From Cryoendolithus antarcticus (lineage: Eukaryota > Ascomycota > Dothideomycetes > Cladosporiales > Cladosporiaceae), in the NCBI GenBank assembly GCA_002077065.1, contig NAJO01000006.1, positions 1,198,076-1,262,075 of the forward strand: a stretch of DNA of 64,000 nucleotides, in the 5' to 3' direction. The notes below the pieces were generated by a model. It ran no database searches and had not been told where the DNA came from. It saw only the letters and a list, made by a program, of their open reading frames with translations. This document shows, one piece after another, positions 1 through 10,205 of this stretch. Positions within the stretch are counted from its first letter, which is position 1. Every line of letters begins with the position of its first letter. The translations under genes and the position numbers were made by a program.

Positions 1-2
1 AG

Positions 3-2372
3 GCACCGACGCAGTCAACTGTTCCTCCTTTGATCACCCAGAATGTGCAAGAGGACTCGCCCAGGCCACAATGGGCCGTGTCAAACACCCCAGTACTGTC
101 GTCCAATCGTAGCACGACAACGCAATCTGGTCATACTCAATTTAACATACCACGTCAGATGTCTGCAAGTAATGCCTCCAGCCTGATATCTCCGGTCCAG
201 CAGTCGCCACCTGTGCAACCCCAATCGCGTGCTGCTGCGCCCAGTACGATCGGAGGCCAATGCTTCATCACCCAAACAGCCATGCGCAGCATGTTCGATG
301 AGTTCTTCAACAAAGCTGCTCCCGATCTGACAGAGACAGACTGGGGAAGAAGAGATCTACTGCTCGAAGCCATCAAGCAGAACGACATCTTCTACATTGT
401 GCTCGTTCAAACGTTTTGCCTCCAGTCAATCATGCCTCAGTCCCTGCCTCGAGAGCTGATCGGAGTCAGCAAAGAGGGATGGAACGCGTTGCATCGTCTA
501 CTACGAAGCAACAAACATTGTAGCCCTGCAGCGTTGCAGTTCACAGCTGCCTTTCCTATGCATCCCCAGGCCATGCTTACGAGCCCTGCCGGGCAGACCT
601 ACATCAACTACCTCTCAGCTGTCCGGGACTTTCTGGTGCTGCTGCCGCATAAGTTGGACCCTCTCATCGAAATCAGCAAAATCCGCTCCGCACCGCCTCT
701 TACTCAAGACATGGCGCACTCTCTGCGTCTTACATCATCTGTTCTACAGACCACGGTCTTCCGTATGACTGCACGGCTCTTCTGGGGCGCTAGCGACAAC
801 AAAGGTCTCAAGTGTCTGGAGGATCTCCATAAAATTGACCAGCAAACATGGTTCACGCAAAGGTTTTTCCGCACAGATGCCGAGAAAGCTGTCGCATACG
901 AGGCTTTCGCCAACGTGTTCCGCAATTTCCAGCAGTGGACCTCGTCTGGTGGCGCGGCAGACGCTTTCAACGTCGCGGGGGAGTTGCGGTTCTTTCATGA
1001 GACACCAGCGAGTATGTTGCAAGAAGAGGCACGGCGCAATGCAAGGCACGTAGCACTACACCGTCAGCAACAAACGGGAAATCAGGTGTTGATGTCCATC
1101 AATCAGGCCGCACCCATGCTTGACGGATCAGGGCATCCGAGACATCAGTCAGTTCATAGAACGCTTGCACCTGCTCCGGTGACTATACAGTCTGCTGCTC
1201 GGACGACTGGATCACCACTTACAATGGCACCTCACAACCAGAGTGGGTTTTTATACCCAGGCCAAAACGATGGGCCCAGATCGCTCCCTGTACGCCCAGA
1301 TACAGCTCGCGTTGCACTTCACCAAGCGCACCTGCTAAGTCCGATTTGTGGTCCTGCGGAACTTCCCAAAGGTTCGCAGCCTTTATATCGCCATGTTGTG
1401 AGCTACGCGGTCACGCCTACGAAGATCGTGCCGAGCATGAGCTCGCAGATGTTGTCGTTCGAGCTGACCGAGACGGACATCGCCAACATAGCAAAGATCG
1501 AGCATGCCATTGCTCCAGGCGGTTTGGCTTCTCGCATCTTGCAGGAAGGCGATCACCTTTACCGTTTACGATGCTCAGAGATATCTAAAGGCGGCTTCCA
1601 GACCGAAAACGCTTGGGTGACCGCAGACAACTCCTGGCCAGCTAGTATGTCATGTCAATTGAACGATCAATGGCTCGAGACACGAGGCAAGCTGCATCAT
1701 GGGCGCTACTTGCCGGTCGATCTCAGCCAGATGATCAGAGCTGGCAGCAACACACTTGCGATTCATCTCGCTCGCGCTGCGAATGACCCCGGGAAGTTCG
1801 AGTACGCCATTGCCATCGAGGTCATCACCGTGTCATCTCACGCAGCTATTGTTGATGGCATTACGCCTCTGAGCTCCCTCGACTCTCTGGCCTCCATCAA
1901 GCAGTCCCTCTCTGGCACCTCAGGCACCCCGGCCTGTGACGACGATCTCGTGTTGACCTCGAGCACCCTGTCTATCAACCTCTTCGATCCCTTCACAGCC
2001 GATCGGATGTTCACCGTTCCGGTACGAGGCAACGCTTGCCTCCACCGCGACTGCTTCGATCTCGAAACCTTCATGGGCCAATGTCAGCGCGAGAAGCTAG
2101 GCTTCCCTTGCGTCGTAGATTGCTGGCGCTGTCCGATCTGCAAAGCAGATATCAGACCACAGTCGCTCATCAAAGATGGATTTCTGGTCGATGTGAGGGA
2201 GAAGCTGGAGAAATTGGGCATGTTGGACACGAGGGCGATTGTTGTAGAGGCTGATGGATCCTGGAGAGCGAAGGTGGAAGAGAGGACTGGAGTGCGGAGT
2301 CCGAGTATGGAGGTGGAGGGTGCTGGAGCGGCAGCTGAGAAGAGAGTCGTGGAGATCATTGAGCTTGACTGA
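3..2372 (+). CDS. SP-RING/MIZ zinc-finger protein (SUMO E3 ligase-like), 5' partial
   Basis: The frame is open to the left window edge, so the N-terminus is missing; 789 codons are visible. The first 350 or so residues are Gln/Ser/Pro-rich, followed by a region with little recognisable homology. At about nt 2037-2160 there is a zinc-binding SP-RING: a CLHRDCFD motif, a later Cys, then CWRCPICKADI. SP-RING proteins of the Siz/PIAS class bind the E2 Ubc9 and promote SUMO transfer in the nucleus. No SAP or PINIT domain is seen in the visible part, so it resembles the ZMIZ-like or fungal MIZ-finger proteins more than Siz1. The C-terminal 70 residues are acidic. Ligase activity is inferred from the domain only. 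Confidence 0.85.
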   Translation, partial: APTQSTVPPLITQNVQEDSPRPQWAVSNTPVLSSNRSTTTQSGHTQFNIPRQMSASNASSLISPVQQSPPVQPQSRAAAPSTIGGQCFITQTAMRSMFDEFFNKAAPDLTETDWGRRDLLLEAIKQNDIFYIVLVQTFCLQSIMPQSLPRELIGVSKEGWNALHRLLRSNKHCSPAALQFTAAFPMHPQAMLTSPAGQTYINYLSAVRDFLVLLPHKLDPLIEISKIRSAPPLTQDMAHSLRLTSSVLQTTVFRMTARLFWGASDNKGLKCLEDLHKIDQQTWFTQRFFRTDAEKAVAYEAFANVFRNFQQWTSSGGAADAFNVAGELRFFHETPASMLQEEARRNARHVALHRQQQTGNQVLMSINQAAPMLDGSGHPRHQSVHRTLAPAPVTIQSAARTTGSPLTMAPHNQSGFLYPGQNDGPRSLPVRPDTARVALHQAHLLSPICGPAELPKGSQPLYRHVVSYAVTPTKIVPSMSSQMLSFELTETDIANIAKIEHAIAPGGLASRILQEGDHLYRLRCSEISKGGFQTENAWVTADNSWPASMSCQLNDQWLETRGKLHHGRYLPVDLSQMIRAGSNTLAIHLARAANDPGKFEYAIAIEVITVSSHAAIVDGITPLSSLDSLASIKQSLSGTSGTPACDDDLVLTSSTLSINLFDPFTADRMFTVPVRGNACLHRDCFDLETFMGQCQREKLGFPCVVDCWRCPICKADIRPQSLIKDGFLVDVREKLEKLGMLDTRAIVVEADGSWRAKVEERTGVRSPSMEVEGAGAAAEKRVVEIIELD

Positions 2373-2770
2373 GGAGCATAGCATTTGCTGAGGGGGGAGT
2401 CAATGACCGAGATGTCCGTGGAGATGGTGTCAGATTAGTGTAGGCGTTGGGGGCATGAGGGACTTTATTGCTGTACATATACCATTACTTGCATGGCTGC
2501 TGGCGTACTTGTAGCGAGTCTCACCCTTCACAGACTCAAGACTCCACGTTGTGAGAGCGCAGATCGTCCAGGAGAAGCCACAGCTCACAGGGGCAGTCTA
2601 CAAATGAAGTTCCGGCACCACGTTTCTCCGGCGCATTCACTTCACCTCCATCATTCGCGACTGCTGCACAACCGAGCAGTCGTACATGATCCGCACACCA
2701 GTACACATGCAGTGACCACCCTTCCTACTCCCAGCGAGTCGCGCATAGCTCGCACCCACTCTTCCTTACC

Positions 2771-3544
2771 ATGGCATCCCCTCAAGTGAACGGCCACCCC
2801 TCCACGCCTCCGCCGTCCGATCCCTTTCCCCCAGCACCCTCCGCGGCACAGTCCTTCGTCCCAGATCTCGCCGCCCCGAGAGCCTCTCTCCAGGACGATG
2901 GTCTCTCCAAACGACCCCGCGATGCTCGCCTCATCCACACAATTCTCCAGAACCTCGGCGTGCAGTCATATCAAGAACGCGTTCCCCTTCAACTAATGGA
3001 CTTCGCCTACCGGTACACCTCTTCAGTCCTCTCAGACGCCCTGCGGCTAAGCGGGGAAGGCTATGCGCATGCGGCGGAGCGGGGAAATAAGAGGGTTAAG
3101 GATGAGGATGTGGGGAGTAATATTACTGTTACGGCGTTAAGGCAGGCTGTTGCGACACGGCAGGGCCATGCGTTTGAGGGGGCGTTGCCGAAGGAGTATT
3201 TGATGGGGCTGGCGGCTGAGAGAAATCGAGTCGCGCTACCGAAGGTAGAGTCTGGAATTGGGCTGCAGTTGCCGGATGAGAAGTACTGTCTGACGGGAAT
3301 TGGGTGGAGATTGAAGGAGGAATGGGATGAGGAGATTGATGATGAGGAGGATGGGGAAGGTGTGCCGATAGTCAACGGCGTTGCTGCTGCAGAGGGTGGA
3401 GGAAGCGATGCACGGATGGGTGGCATGGACGGAGCTATGGACGTTGACGGTGAGGAGGATGAGGATGAAGAGGGTGGTGGGAAGATGGAGGACATTTTTG
3501 GTGACGAAGCACCGGAAGGTCAAGATACGATGAAGGAAGACTGA
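2771..3544 (+). CDS. TAF9: Transcription initiation factor TFIID subunit 9 (TAF9)
   Basis: A 257-residue single-exon protein. The N-terminal 35 residues are Pro/Ser-rich. Next comes the TAF9 (TFIID-31 kDa) histone fold, beginning RPRDARLIHTILQNLGV and continuing YQERVPLQLMDFAYRYT. The conserved LP.....GIGLQLPDEKYCLTG segment follows. The C-terminal 70 residues are strongly acidic (Glu/Asp/Gly), as in other fungal TAF9 proteins. TAF9 pairs with TAF6 through the histone fold in both TFIID and SAGA. The ATG at 2771 has a good context (ACC before it) and immediately precedes the family's usual N-terminus. Another SAGA subunit, ADA3, lies at 35.8 kb but is not adjacent. Confidence 0.93.
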   Translation: MASPQVNGHPSTPPPSDPFPPAPSAAQSFVPDLAAPRASLQDDGLSKRPRDARLIHTILQNLGVQSYQERVPLQLMDFAYRYTSSVLSDALRLSGEGYAHAAERGNKRVKDEDVGSNITVTALRQAVATRQGHAFEGALPKEYLMGLAAERNRVALPKVESGIGLQLPDEKYCLTGIGWRLKEEWDEEIDDEEDGEGVPIVNGVAAAEGGGSDARMGGMDGAMDVDGEEDEDEEGGGKMEDIFGDEAPEGQDTMKED

Positions 3545-3714
3545 GCTTAGACACTGGGGCTGTGGCAAGCATGGAATTAGCATGGCGTTGGAGGATCGAG
3601 TATGAAAAGCAGCATTTTCCAAGACTGTAGCATGCAATGCAGCTGACGAGAGCCTTCACGGGCACGTTGAACCAATCTAGCTTTCCAAGAACGACTGAAG
3701 CAGCTACCGCTGTG

Positions 3715-4546
3715 TCAAGATGTCCGCCCATCGACGCCACCCACCTTCTCGACGTGCCATGCTTCACAGGCCGCCACGCAGAGTCCGCACGTTTCAAACT
3801 CATCTAGCAAGCCCCGCAGCAGTTCCTCAATAATATGGACGACTCTCACGATATCTCTTCGGATTCTAAAGAGTGTTTCCTGCGGAGCCTGGAACAGATC
3901 GATGGGCATGTACTCCGATACGCCTTCGCTTTCGCACTCAAGCTGCTCCAGCGAGACGCTGGTGTCGCACAAGGCCGAGTAAAGGCATGTCAGAGCCTCA
4001 CAGAGACTATCGTACTCAAGCCAAGTGTTGTACATGCTTTTTCATCAGTATCAAAGCTGTAATCGGTGCCATTACTGTATTCAGAAGAGCCAGCATCGGC
4101 GCTTACATCCTCATTGTCGACGCAGCCTGGAAATACCTCCGGTGATTTCGCTCCGCGGTTCGACGTGTCGCTATTGTCTCGCTCACACAGCATCTCTGCG
4201 ACCGCCAACGGCTCAGCTAGATCATCGACGCGCTGACATTCGACCCTGGAGGACTCCACATGAAAGGAAGGTCGTCATTAGTCCCGCCCGGCAGCTTTCC
4301 ACTCCGCTCGCTGTCATCCAATTGCTGCTCATCTGGTCCATAGTCCTGCTCCGACAGTGCTATGCCGAGCATATGTATAGTGCCGGCAAGTAACCTGCAC
4401 GCAGTTTTGGCATCATCAATGTGTCCGGGAGCGTTGTTGCAGGGCTCAGAAGTGCACACTTCGATGTTCTTGTTGCACATGCGCGCGCTTCCGCAGAGGG
4501 CAGTCAGGAGCTGCTGTAAAGTGCTATCAGTATTGAGCATTACCAT
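3715..4546 (-). pseudogene. Decayed paralogue of the acidic Cys-containing protein at 4876-5541
   Basis: Three minus-strand open frames (4546-4217, 4259-3990, 4035-3715) lie end to end in different reading frames. The first contains NIEVCTSEPC, then GH, DDAKTA and R at the same spacing as NIYLCNTKPC, GH, DEDARIAYR in the intact neighbour. The last contains RRDIVRVVHIIEELL, which matches MREIVGSLDCFGKVLEF of the neighbour. No splice pair I tried joins the frames in phase, so at least two frameshifts are likely. The N-terminal CxxC segment of the intact copy is also missing. It is a tandem direct copy of the next gene; the product is unknown. The alternative is a multi-exon gene with non-canonical splice sites. 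Confidence 0.5.
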
Positions 4547-4875
4547 AACTCGCAGCTAGGCGCTTGGTACAGTAGCAAAATGAATCACGCTCAGGATGGT
4601 AGATGACTGCGCGTCATCAGCACGGGTCATTAAAAATGAAGCCGAAAGGTGGTCATCATTTTGCCGCATCGTGCTGCCGATGGTGCATGGCGCTTCTGGA
4701 CATATCTGGTGCTATCTACCGATTCCTGTACAGCGTTCTAATGCTTCGCACTGATAGGTCTTCTCATCGACTCAGCTGCAACATTAGGCGAACAACACAG
4801 CCGACGAAGCAGAACCACCACGAATCGATCTGACGCACAAACGAGGCGCGACACAACACTTCATCTCCGGTGCCG
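4547..4875. other. Intergenic, between the decayed and the intact copy
   Basis: 329 nt. No start codon with a credible frame, no tRNA, no clear repeat. It probably holds the decayed promoter/5' end of the broken copy. Confidence 0.5.
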
Positions 4876-5541
4876 CTACTTTACCGAACGAATTTTTACC
4901 GTCCCGAGCGCTCTTCCAAGCTCCTTGTAAAACATGCGCCACTCGTAATGCATGTCGTCGAAGTGTCCTTGCATGTTCTGATAGGCGTCATCGATATCCA
5001 CGTACGCATCGCTCGGCAGGCCTTCAGATAGAGTCTCGATCTGGCTGCTAATGAACTCGAGCACCTTGCCGAAACAATCCAAGCTTCCCACGATCTCCCT
5101 CATGAGCTGACAGCGACTCTTGTTTCGCTCGTACTCAAGATCGTCCTCGTCATATTCGTCGTCGGCTCCATACAGCCCATCCAGGTAGCCCAGGTTCTCC
5201 AGGTCAGGACTTTCTGTAAGATCTTCCAGGTCCATCATTGCAAATGCCCCCTCTACAGTGTCTGTCGAAGGTATCAGCGCTTCTACGAGCTCGGTCGGCG
5301 CTACTGTTGGCGCCAGCTTGATTGCCCGATACACCAAATTGAGGAGAGTGTCGAACGCACGGTACGCAATCCTCGCATCTTCATCGTGCCCGCGTTCGTT
5401 GCTGCATGGCTTCGTGTTGCAGAGATAGATATTCTGGGCGTAAGAGTGCACCGTGCCGCGAACGTCGTTCAGCCATTGCACGAGACTGTGCTTATGCTTG
5501 CAGTAAGCGCACTTGGTTGGCGAGTCGACTGTAGAACCCAT
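4876..5541 (-). CDS. Hypothetical acidic protein with N-terminal CxxC, family unknown
   Basis: 221 residues, single exon. I do not recognise it. The start is the ATG at 5541 (MGSTVDSP); an upstream in-frame leader begins with a non-ATG codon only where the frame opens at 5604. An N-terminal CAYCKHKH motif could bind metal. A conserved block follows with NIYLCNTKPC, GH, DEDARIAYR. The middle (about residues 95-135) is acidic (Asp/Glu/Tyr), and the C-terminal 90 residues look helical. No signal peptide or membrane span is visible. A broken copy lies immediately downstream in the same orientation (3715-4546), so this is a locally duplicated, probably lineage-restricted gene. Function unknown. 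Confidence 0.65.
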   Translation of the reverse strand: MGSTVDSPTKCAYCKHKHSLVQWLNDVRGTVHSYAQNIYLCNTKPCSNERGHDEDARIAYRAFDTLLNLVYRAIKLAPTVAPTELVEALIPSTDTVEGAFAMMDLEDLTESPDLENLGYLDGLYGADDEYDEDDLEYERNKSRCQLMREIVGSLDCFGKVLEFISSQIETLSEGLPSDAYVDIDDAYQNMQGHFDDMHYEWRMFYKELGRALGTVKIRSVK

Positions 5542-6113
5542 GGTGGATCTGTAAACGTGCGCGCAATGATGAGAGGATAGAGCTAGTTCACTGATGATAG
5601 TCACCTATCCTATAGGTCTAGCTAAGCATCGCTCACAAGGCAGAGCTTGTTGCAACAAGACCTGTTGTTTGCGTCGATGCTGCGTCTTTGAGACATGTTC
5701 ACCCTTCGCTGGTTTTCTACTGGGGCGGCCACCCGGGTTCTTCGCTGCGCAGGCACGATACGACGATGAGTCTTGGTGATGCAGCCCAGAACCTATCCGA
5801 AGTAGGTGCACAACAACTACCAGACACATAGTAGCCGTCATGATCGAGAACACGGGTCGCCAGCCACAGTCTCCTCGCGGACTGATAGTCGAGGACGTGA
5901 CTGGTAATTCTGTAATGCTCAAAGTAGCAGGAGCGTACTCTGAGTCCATCATTCCTTCCGTTTTCATATCTCGCAAGAGACCGTAAGGGACTCCGCTCTT
6001 GCCGCCTCCCTTCCCTAACTCTCACCATCCGTCACTCTCCCCAGAGGTTTCGCAGCCACCCTGAGACCTTATCATCATCAAAATCACCATCCCTCTCCAT
6101 CAACCCAGCCACA
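5542..6113. other. Intergenic, divergent promoter region
   Basis: About 570 nt between the intact Cys-containing gene (minus) and the small plus-strand gene, so it should hold both promoters. A pyrimidine/A-rich leader lies just before 6114. Minus-strand frames here look like chance. Confidence 0.5.
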
Positions 6114-6512
6114 ATGAAACTCCCATTCACCATTCCTCTTCGCTGGCTCTTCTGCTGTCACGTTAACGTCGAGCCACCGAACAGCACTGAACCCCTCGCA
6201 GCAGAGCAACATGACGACGAAGTCATCGAGCTACAGAACATCGTCTACCAGACTCGCTTCACTCGCCATCATCCCATGTACGCTGCCCAAGCTGAGAAAG
6301 TTGCAACCGAGTGGGCAAGATCGAAGACTTCGTTGGGAAAGGGGAGGCTAGTGGACGAGCATCCGCCTCAGATTCCGCCGATGATGTTGCTTAGAGGTGG
6401 ACCAGCGAGCGGAAGTGGGAGGACTAGCACGGAAGCTGTCGTTGGCGAGGATTGTGGTGAGCTCGTTGCAACAGTACCCGATCGACAGAAGACAGAGTTG
6501 ACATGGTCTTAG
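6114..6512 (+). CDS. Small hypothetical protein, 132 aa
   Basis: Not recognised. The ATG at 6114 follows a pyrimidine/A-rich leader (CATCAACCCAGCCACA) of the kind seen before fungal start codons, which is the main support. The N-terminus (MKLPFTIPLRWLFCC) is short, basic and hydrophobic and could be a membrane or lipid anchor. The rest is hydrophilic, with no motif that I can name. Neighbouring genes give no functional hint. It could be a chance frame; expression data would settle it. Confidence 0.45.
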   Translation: MKLPFTIPLRWLFCCHVNVEPPNSTEPLAAEQHDDEVIELQNIVYQTRFTRHHPMYAAQAEKVATEWARSKTSLGKGRLVDEHPPQIPPMMLLRGGPASGSGRTSTEAVVGEDCGELVATVPDRQKTELTWS

Positions 6513-6968
6513 CAATGCTCGGCAAGCCCAACTATGCAATGAACAGAAAGAAGAGCACCCAAGGCAATCCTTCCGGAGCATGACCGGTGATTTCAATCGT
6601 TGCTAATAAAGACACAGAAATGATCGCTGACCTTGATGACGTGTTTGGGATCAAGAAGAGCGATGAAGAGAATTCCAATTCCAAGGCCAAGACCACGTCC
6701 GGGAGCAGGAGTTGCCCTGCGGTTGGCATCATATGCCAACAGCTGCTTGATTATGACATGAGACAGTCGTGTCGTGCATGAGCATTGTCGAAGAGCGCTA
6801 GACAGCGCTGAGCAGGCTCGCACATCGTGCTTGAAAAGAGATAGTACTGTAAAAGGCACGCGGCACCTGCTCGGCCGAGAAGATGGCCAGGGTGGCGGAC
6901 TTGCCACGTTGAAGGATAGTCAGACTACCGTTCAGGTCGTCTTGATGACTTGAGGGTAGCCTCGCAAT
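6513..6968. other. Intergenic, nothing recognised
   Basis: 456 nt between convergent 3' ends of the small unknown gene and the FRG1-like gene. Short frames only; nothing supportable. Confidence 0.5.
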
Positions 6969-7781
6969 TCAAGCGAATTTGTCGTGCTTCCCCTTCACCT
7001 TGACATCGAGCATAGCCTCGTGAAAGTTCCCCTCCTTCCTCGCCTTCTTCAGCTTCTTCACCTCGTCGTCTTCCAACCTCCTGCCCACTTCATCCTCCAG
7101 CTCCTTCCGACTGATCTTCGCCCTGACCTTCTCAGCCTTCTCAACCTTCAGCTTCGGCTTGAAGCGTGCTTGCATCCGTATCCGTATCACTGTGCTCTCG
7201 GGCAGATCCTCTCCTTCAAGACTCTGCACATCGCCCCTCACGTCAGGCTTCTGCCCCTCTCCATCAGCCCCAACATACCTCCCGCGATTAGTCCTCAACC
7301 TGAACACTCCACCCTCGCTCGCCTCACAAGTCCAAGTCTCCTCAGGACTTATAGCCTCCCTCTCCACCCTCAGCACCCCAACCTTATCACAACCCAGATA
7401 CTTCCCATTGCATCCCTTGAACACCACATCTCCCTCGCTTCCCACGACCCTCGTAGCCACGAAAACCTGTCGCACATCGTGCGGCTCTGCGCTGGCAGGA
7501 TTGCCTTCAACGAGATTCTCGAGCTTAGACGCGAAGACTACGCCGAGCTGGTCGCAGGCTAGGGCATGGGGTGGGGATGTGTGGAAGACCAGGAGGACCG
7601 GACCGGAGAGGTCGGTGAAGGTGTCGGCGGAGACCCAGGTGTCATCCTCTGGGGCCTCTGTAGGAGGTTCGTTGGCGCGGATCAGGGAGGTAGAGGTCGC
7701 ATCGTCTGCGCCGAGCTCGTCGGGCCGCTTGCGCTTCTTGGAGGGTTTCTTGTCGCCTTTGAAGGTTAAGGCTTTAGGCAT
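6969..7781 (-). CDS. FRG1-like family protein
   Basis: 270 residues, single exon, starting MPKALTFKGDKKPSKKRKR at 7781 (an in-frame leader from 7802 is possible but lacks an ATG). A Lys/Arg-rich nuclear-targeting N-terminus is followed by DDTWVSADTFTDLSGPVLL. Then comes a beta-trefoil-like section with GCNGKYLGCDKVGVL and FRLRTNRGRYVGAD. The C-terminus is basic and helical: ISRKELEDEVGRRLEDDEVKKL. This order is that of FRG1 proteins, which are nucleolar and linked to RNA processing and actin bundling in animals. The fungal role is inferred from homology. Confidence 0.85.
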   Translation of the reverse strand: MPKALTFKGDKKPSKKRKRPDELGADDATSTSLIRANEPPTEAPEDDTWVSADTFTDLSGPVLLVFHTSPPHALACDQLGVVFASKLENLVEGNPASAEPHDVRQVFVATRVVGSEGDVVFKGCNGKYLGCDKVGVLRVEREAISPEETWTCEASEGGVFRLRTNRGRYVGADGEGQKPDVRGDVQSLEGEDLPESTVIRIRMQARFKPKLKVEKAEKVRAKISRKELEDEVGRRLEDDEVKKLKKARKEGNFHEAMLDVKVKGKHDKFA

Positions 7782-7979
7782 GTCTGCAATGATGGGTCGC
7801 AAGTGGAATATGAGGTGGACCGACGTCTAGCGTTGCCTATTTGGGATGAAGTGACTGACAGGGTGAGGCAACAAAGTTGGACACTGCAGAAAATTGTCGA
7901 GAAGGAAGGCACAAGCGCGAGTTCAAGAGGTCATGCTTGTTTTCTAGGGTATCTACTTTCTCATCTCGTTGTCACTACT

Positions 7980-9439
7980 CTATGCCTTCGGTACCCATAG
8001 CCCGGGGCTGCCCTCGCACGGTGGCGCTGAGAACTTCGTCTCGACGTAGATCTTTTGCATGCCATCCTCCTTCTTGTCGAAGGTGTAGTACGCCTTCGCC
8101 ATGTCCTCCATCTTGACGCGATGCGTCAGCATCTTCAGCGGGTCGATCTCACCAGTCTGAATCCTCTTCAGCAGGTCGTGCCAGTACAGGTGCACTGGTG
8201 CTTGACCGTTGCCGATCAGCCGGATACCGCGCTCCATGAGTGATCCTGAGAGGGTGAGTTAGCTAATGCTGAGGAATTTAAGGTCACAAAGAACGACCTA
8301 CCGATGTTGAAGTGGTTAGTGTAGCCCACGTACACGCCAGTGATACCGCACCGTCCGTAGTTCTTGACAGACTCGATCATTTCGTTCACGAGCTCGCTGG
8401 TGTCTGTCTCAAGACCCATAGCGATCTCCATCTTATGTGCGTAGCTCTTCGCGTACTCTCCAGCAGCACACTCAAGAGCGACATCCGGCCCAAGACCATC
8501 AGTCATCTCTTTGAGCTTGTTGACCACGCCCTTCGTGTTGCTCAGCTTCGAGAAGTCGACGAGCTCGACCTTGGGATACTTCTCCTTCACGAAGTCTAAT
8601 CGCCAGTTCTGGTCAATCATGATGACACGGCTTGCGCCGTTGATAAAGGAGAAATCAGCGCACATCTGACCAATGGGACCAGCGCCCCAGATGGCCACAA
8701 TGTCGCCCTTCTTCACGCCAGTGTCGACAACGCAATTCCAGCTGGTCGAAATAACGTCCGATAGGAAGAGGCCCTTCTCATCTGGCACGTCCTCAGGTAG
8801 CTTGAGTAAGTTCACATCACCAAGCGGCACGCGGACGTACTCAGCCTGCCCACCAGCAAAGCCACCGGTGAAATGCGAGTAGCCGAACATACCAGCCGTG
8901 TTGCCACCATACATAGCGTGCTCAGTCTTGTTCGAGTTTGTCTTCAAGCACTGCGAAGAGAGCTTCTGGTCGCAGAAATGGCACGCTCCGCAAGCGATCT
9001 GGAAGCTAGCGACCACTCTGTCGCCCTTGCTGAAGCCCTTAACAGCTGAACCCATCTCGTCTATGACACCGCAGAATTCATGACCGAGAATGTCGCCCTT
9101 GGACATCTGGATGACGCTGCCGTGGAGAAGATGGAGGTCGCTACCGCAGACCGTACTGCCGGTGACTTTGAGGATGACATCGCGGTCCTCGATGACCTTG
9201 GGCTTGGGGACCTCGACTGATTGATCGTTAGCTTGGGACTCTCACGGTTTCCCTCGCAAGGTGTACGCACCAATTTCCACAACATTCTTCCCCTGCCAGA
9301 CCAATGCCTGCATCGTGACACTTGGGTCACCATACTTCTCGCGATCGTTCGCTGGGTTCGTGACATCCTGCGCGGTGATTGCGTTGTCATTGTGGCCAAC
9401 GGCTTGCTCCACCTTGTATGCTGCTTGTGAGAGAGACAT
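7980..9439 (-). CDS. Zinc-dependent alcohol dehydrogenase, glutathione-independent formaldehyde dehydrogenase type
   Basis: Three exons: 9439-9271, 9216-8302, 8245-7980. Introns are 54 and 56 nt and the model gives 449 residues in phase. Splicing joins VVEI to VEVPKPKVIEDRDV and HFNIG to SLMERGIRL. Catalytic zinc ligands lie in TVCGSDLH and GHEF. The structural zinc site is CGACHFC with a fourth Cys in SQCLKTN. The NAD(P) Rossmann motif is GAGPIGQM. The C-terminal DPLKMLTHRVKMEDMAKAY is typical of medium-chain dehydrogenases. The family oxidises alcohols or aldehydes such as formaldehyde; the actual substrate cannot be read from the sequence. No targeting signal is obvious. Confidence 0.9.
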
Positions 9440-10205
9440 GTTGAGTACTGTTCGTGGAAAGATTGGATAAGAAATGGAGGATGACGAAGTTAAAGAGGAG
9501 ATGGGAGAGCTTTCACCTTGAGACTTCTACTGCCGACTCTCCTCGCTTGTCACAGCCATGTCATGCCACTCTACGCGACCTCATACCTCATGAGACGCGG
9601 CGGCAAAAGTTCCCCGCCAGAGATGTTGCTGAGTACGTCATGATGAACGAGGTGATCGTCTTCGGCATTTCGATCTGTTGCAGCGGCGTGATGGCCGACG
9701 CTCGTGGTCACTAGATAGATTGCAAGATCCTTGCGGTGTGGAATACGGCACCTGTGACGCTCGGTAGTTGATGTCGAGAAGAAGAGAACAGCAAGACATG
9801 ACGATGTAGAGAGTTCTGTACCTGCTCCACACAGATCTGTGCGGCTCGAGCTTGATTGCGCCACGATCTAGAAACGCGCGTTGCCAAGATTCAGCCCTAC
9901 AGTATGTAGTTGTCTATAGGTAGAGAGTGTTTCTCACCGAGACGCGGTGCCATTATAGGCCGCTGTGGGTTGCAGTGCCTTAGCACAAGCCGCGGGGATT
10001 GCAACGTGAGAGAGTAGGTATGGAATAACCCTGACGATTGCAGCTTGACACTTTCGCGCTAACGGGATCTATCATGCCTGTTCTTTCTATCAACTTCCTG
10101 TGCGAAAGACCTTGATTCTTGCCCGCCTAGATCGATGAGTTGGGTATTCTGCATGCATCCACCAATCCAAAATACTACCACAACGCCATGCTAAAACGCA
10201 AAACT
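9440..10205. other. Intergenic, nothing recognised
   Basis: 766 nt upstream of the dehydrogenase (minus) and downstream of the disordered-protein gene (minus). No coding frame with convincing composition and no RNA gene seen. Confidence 0.5.
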
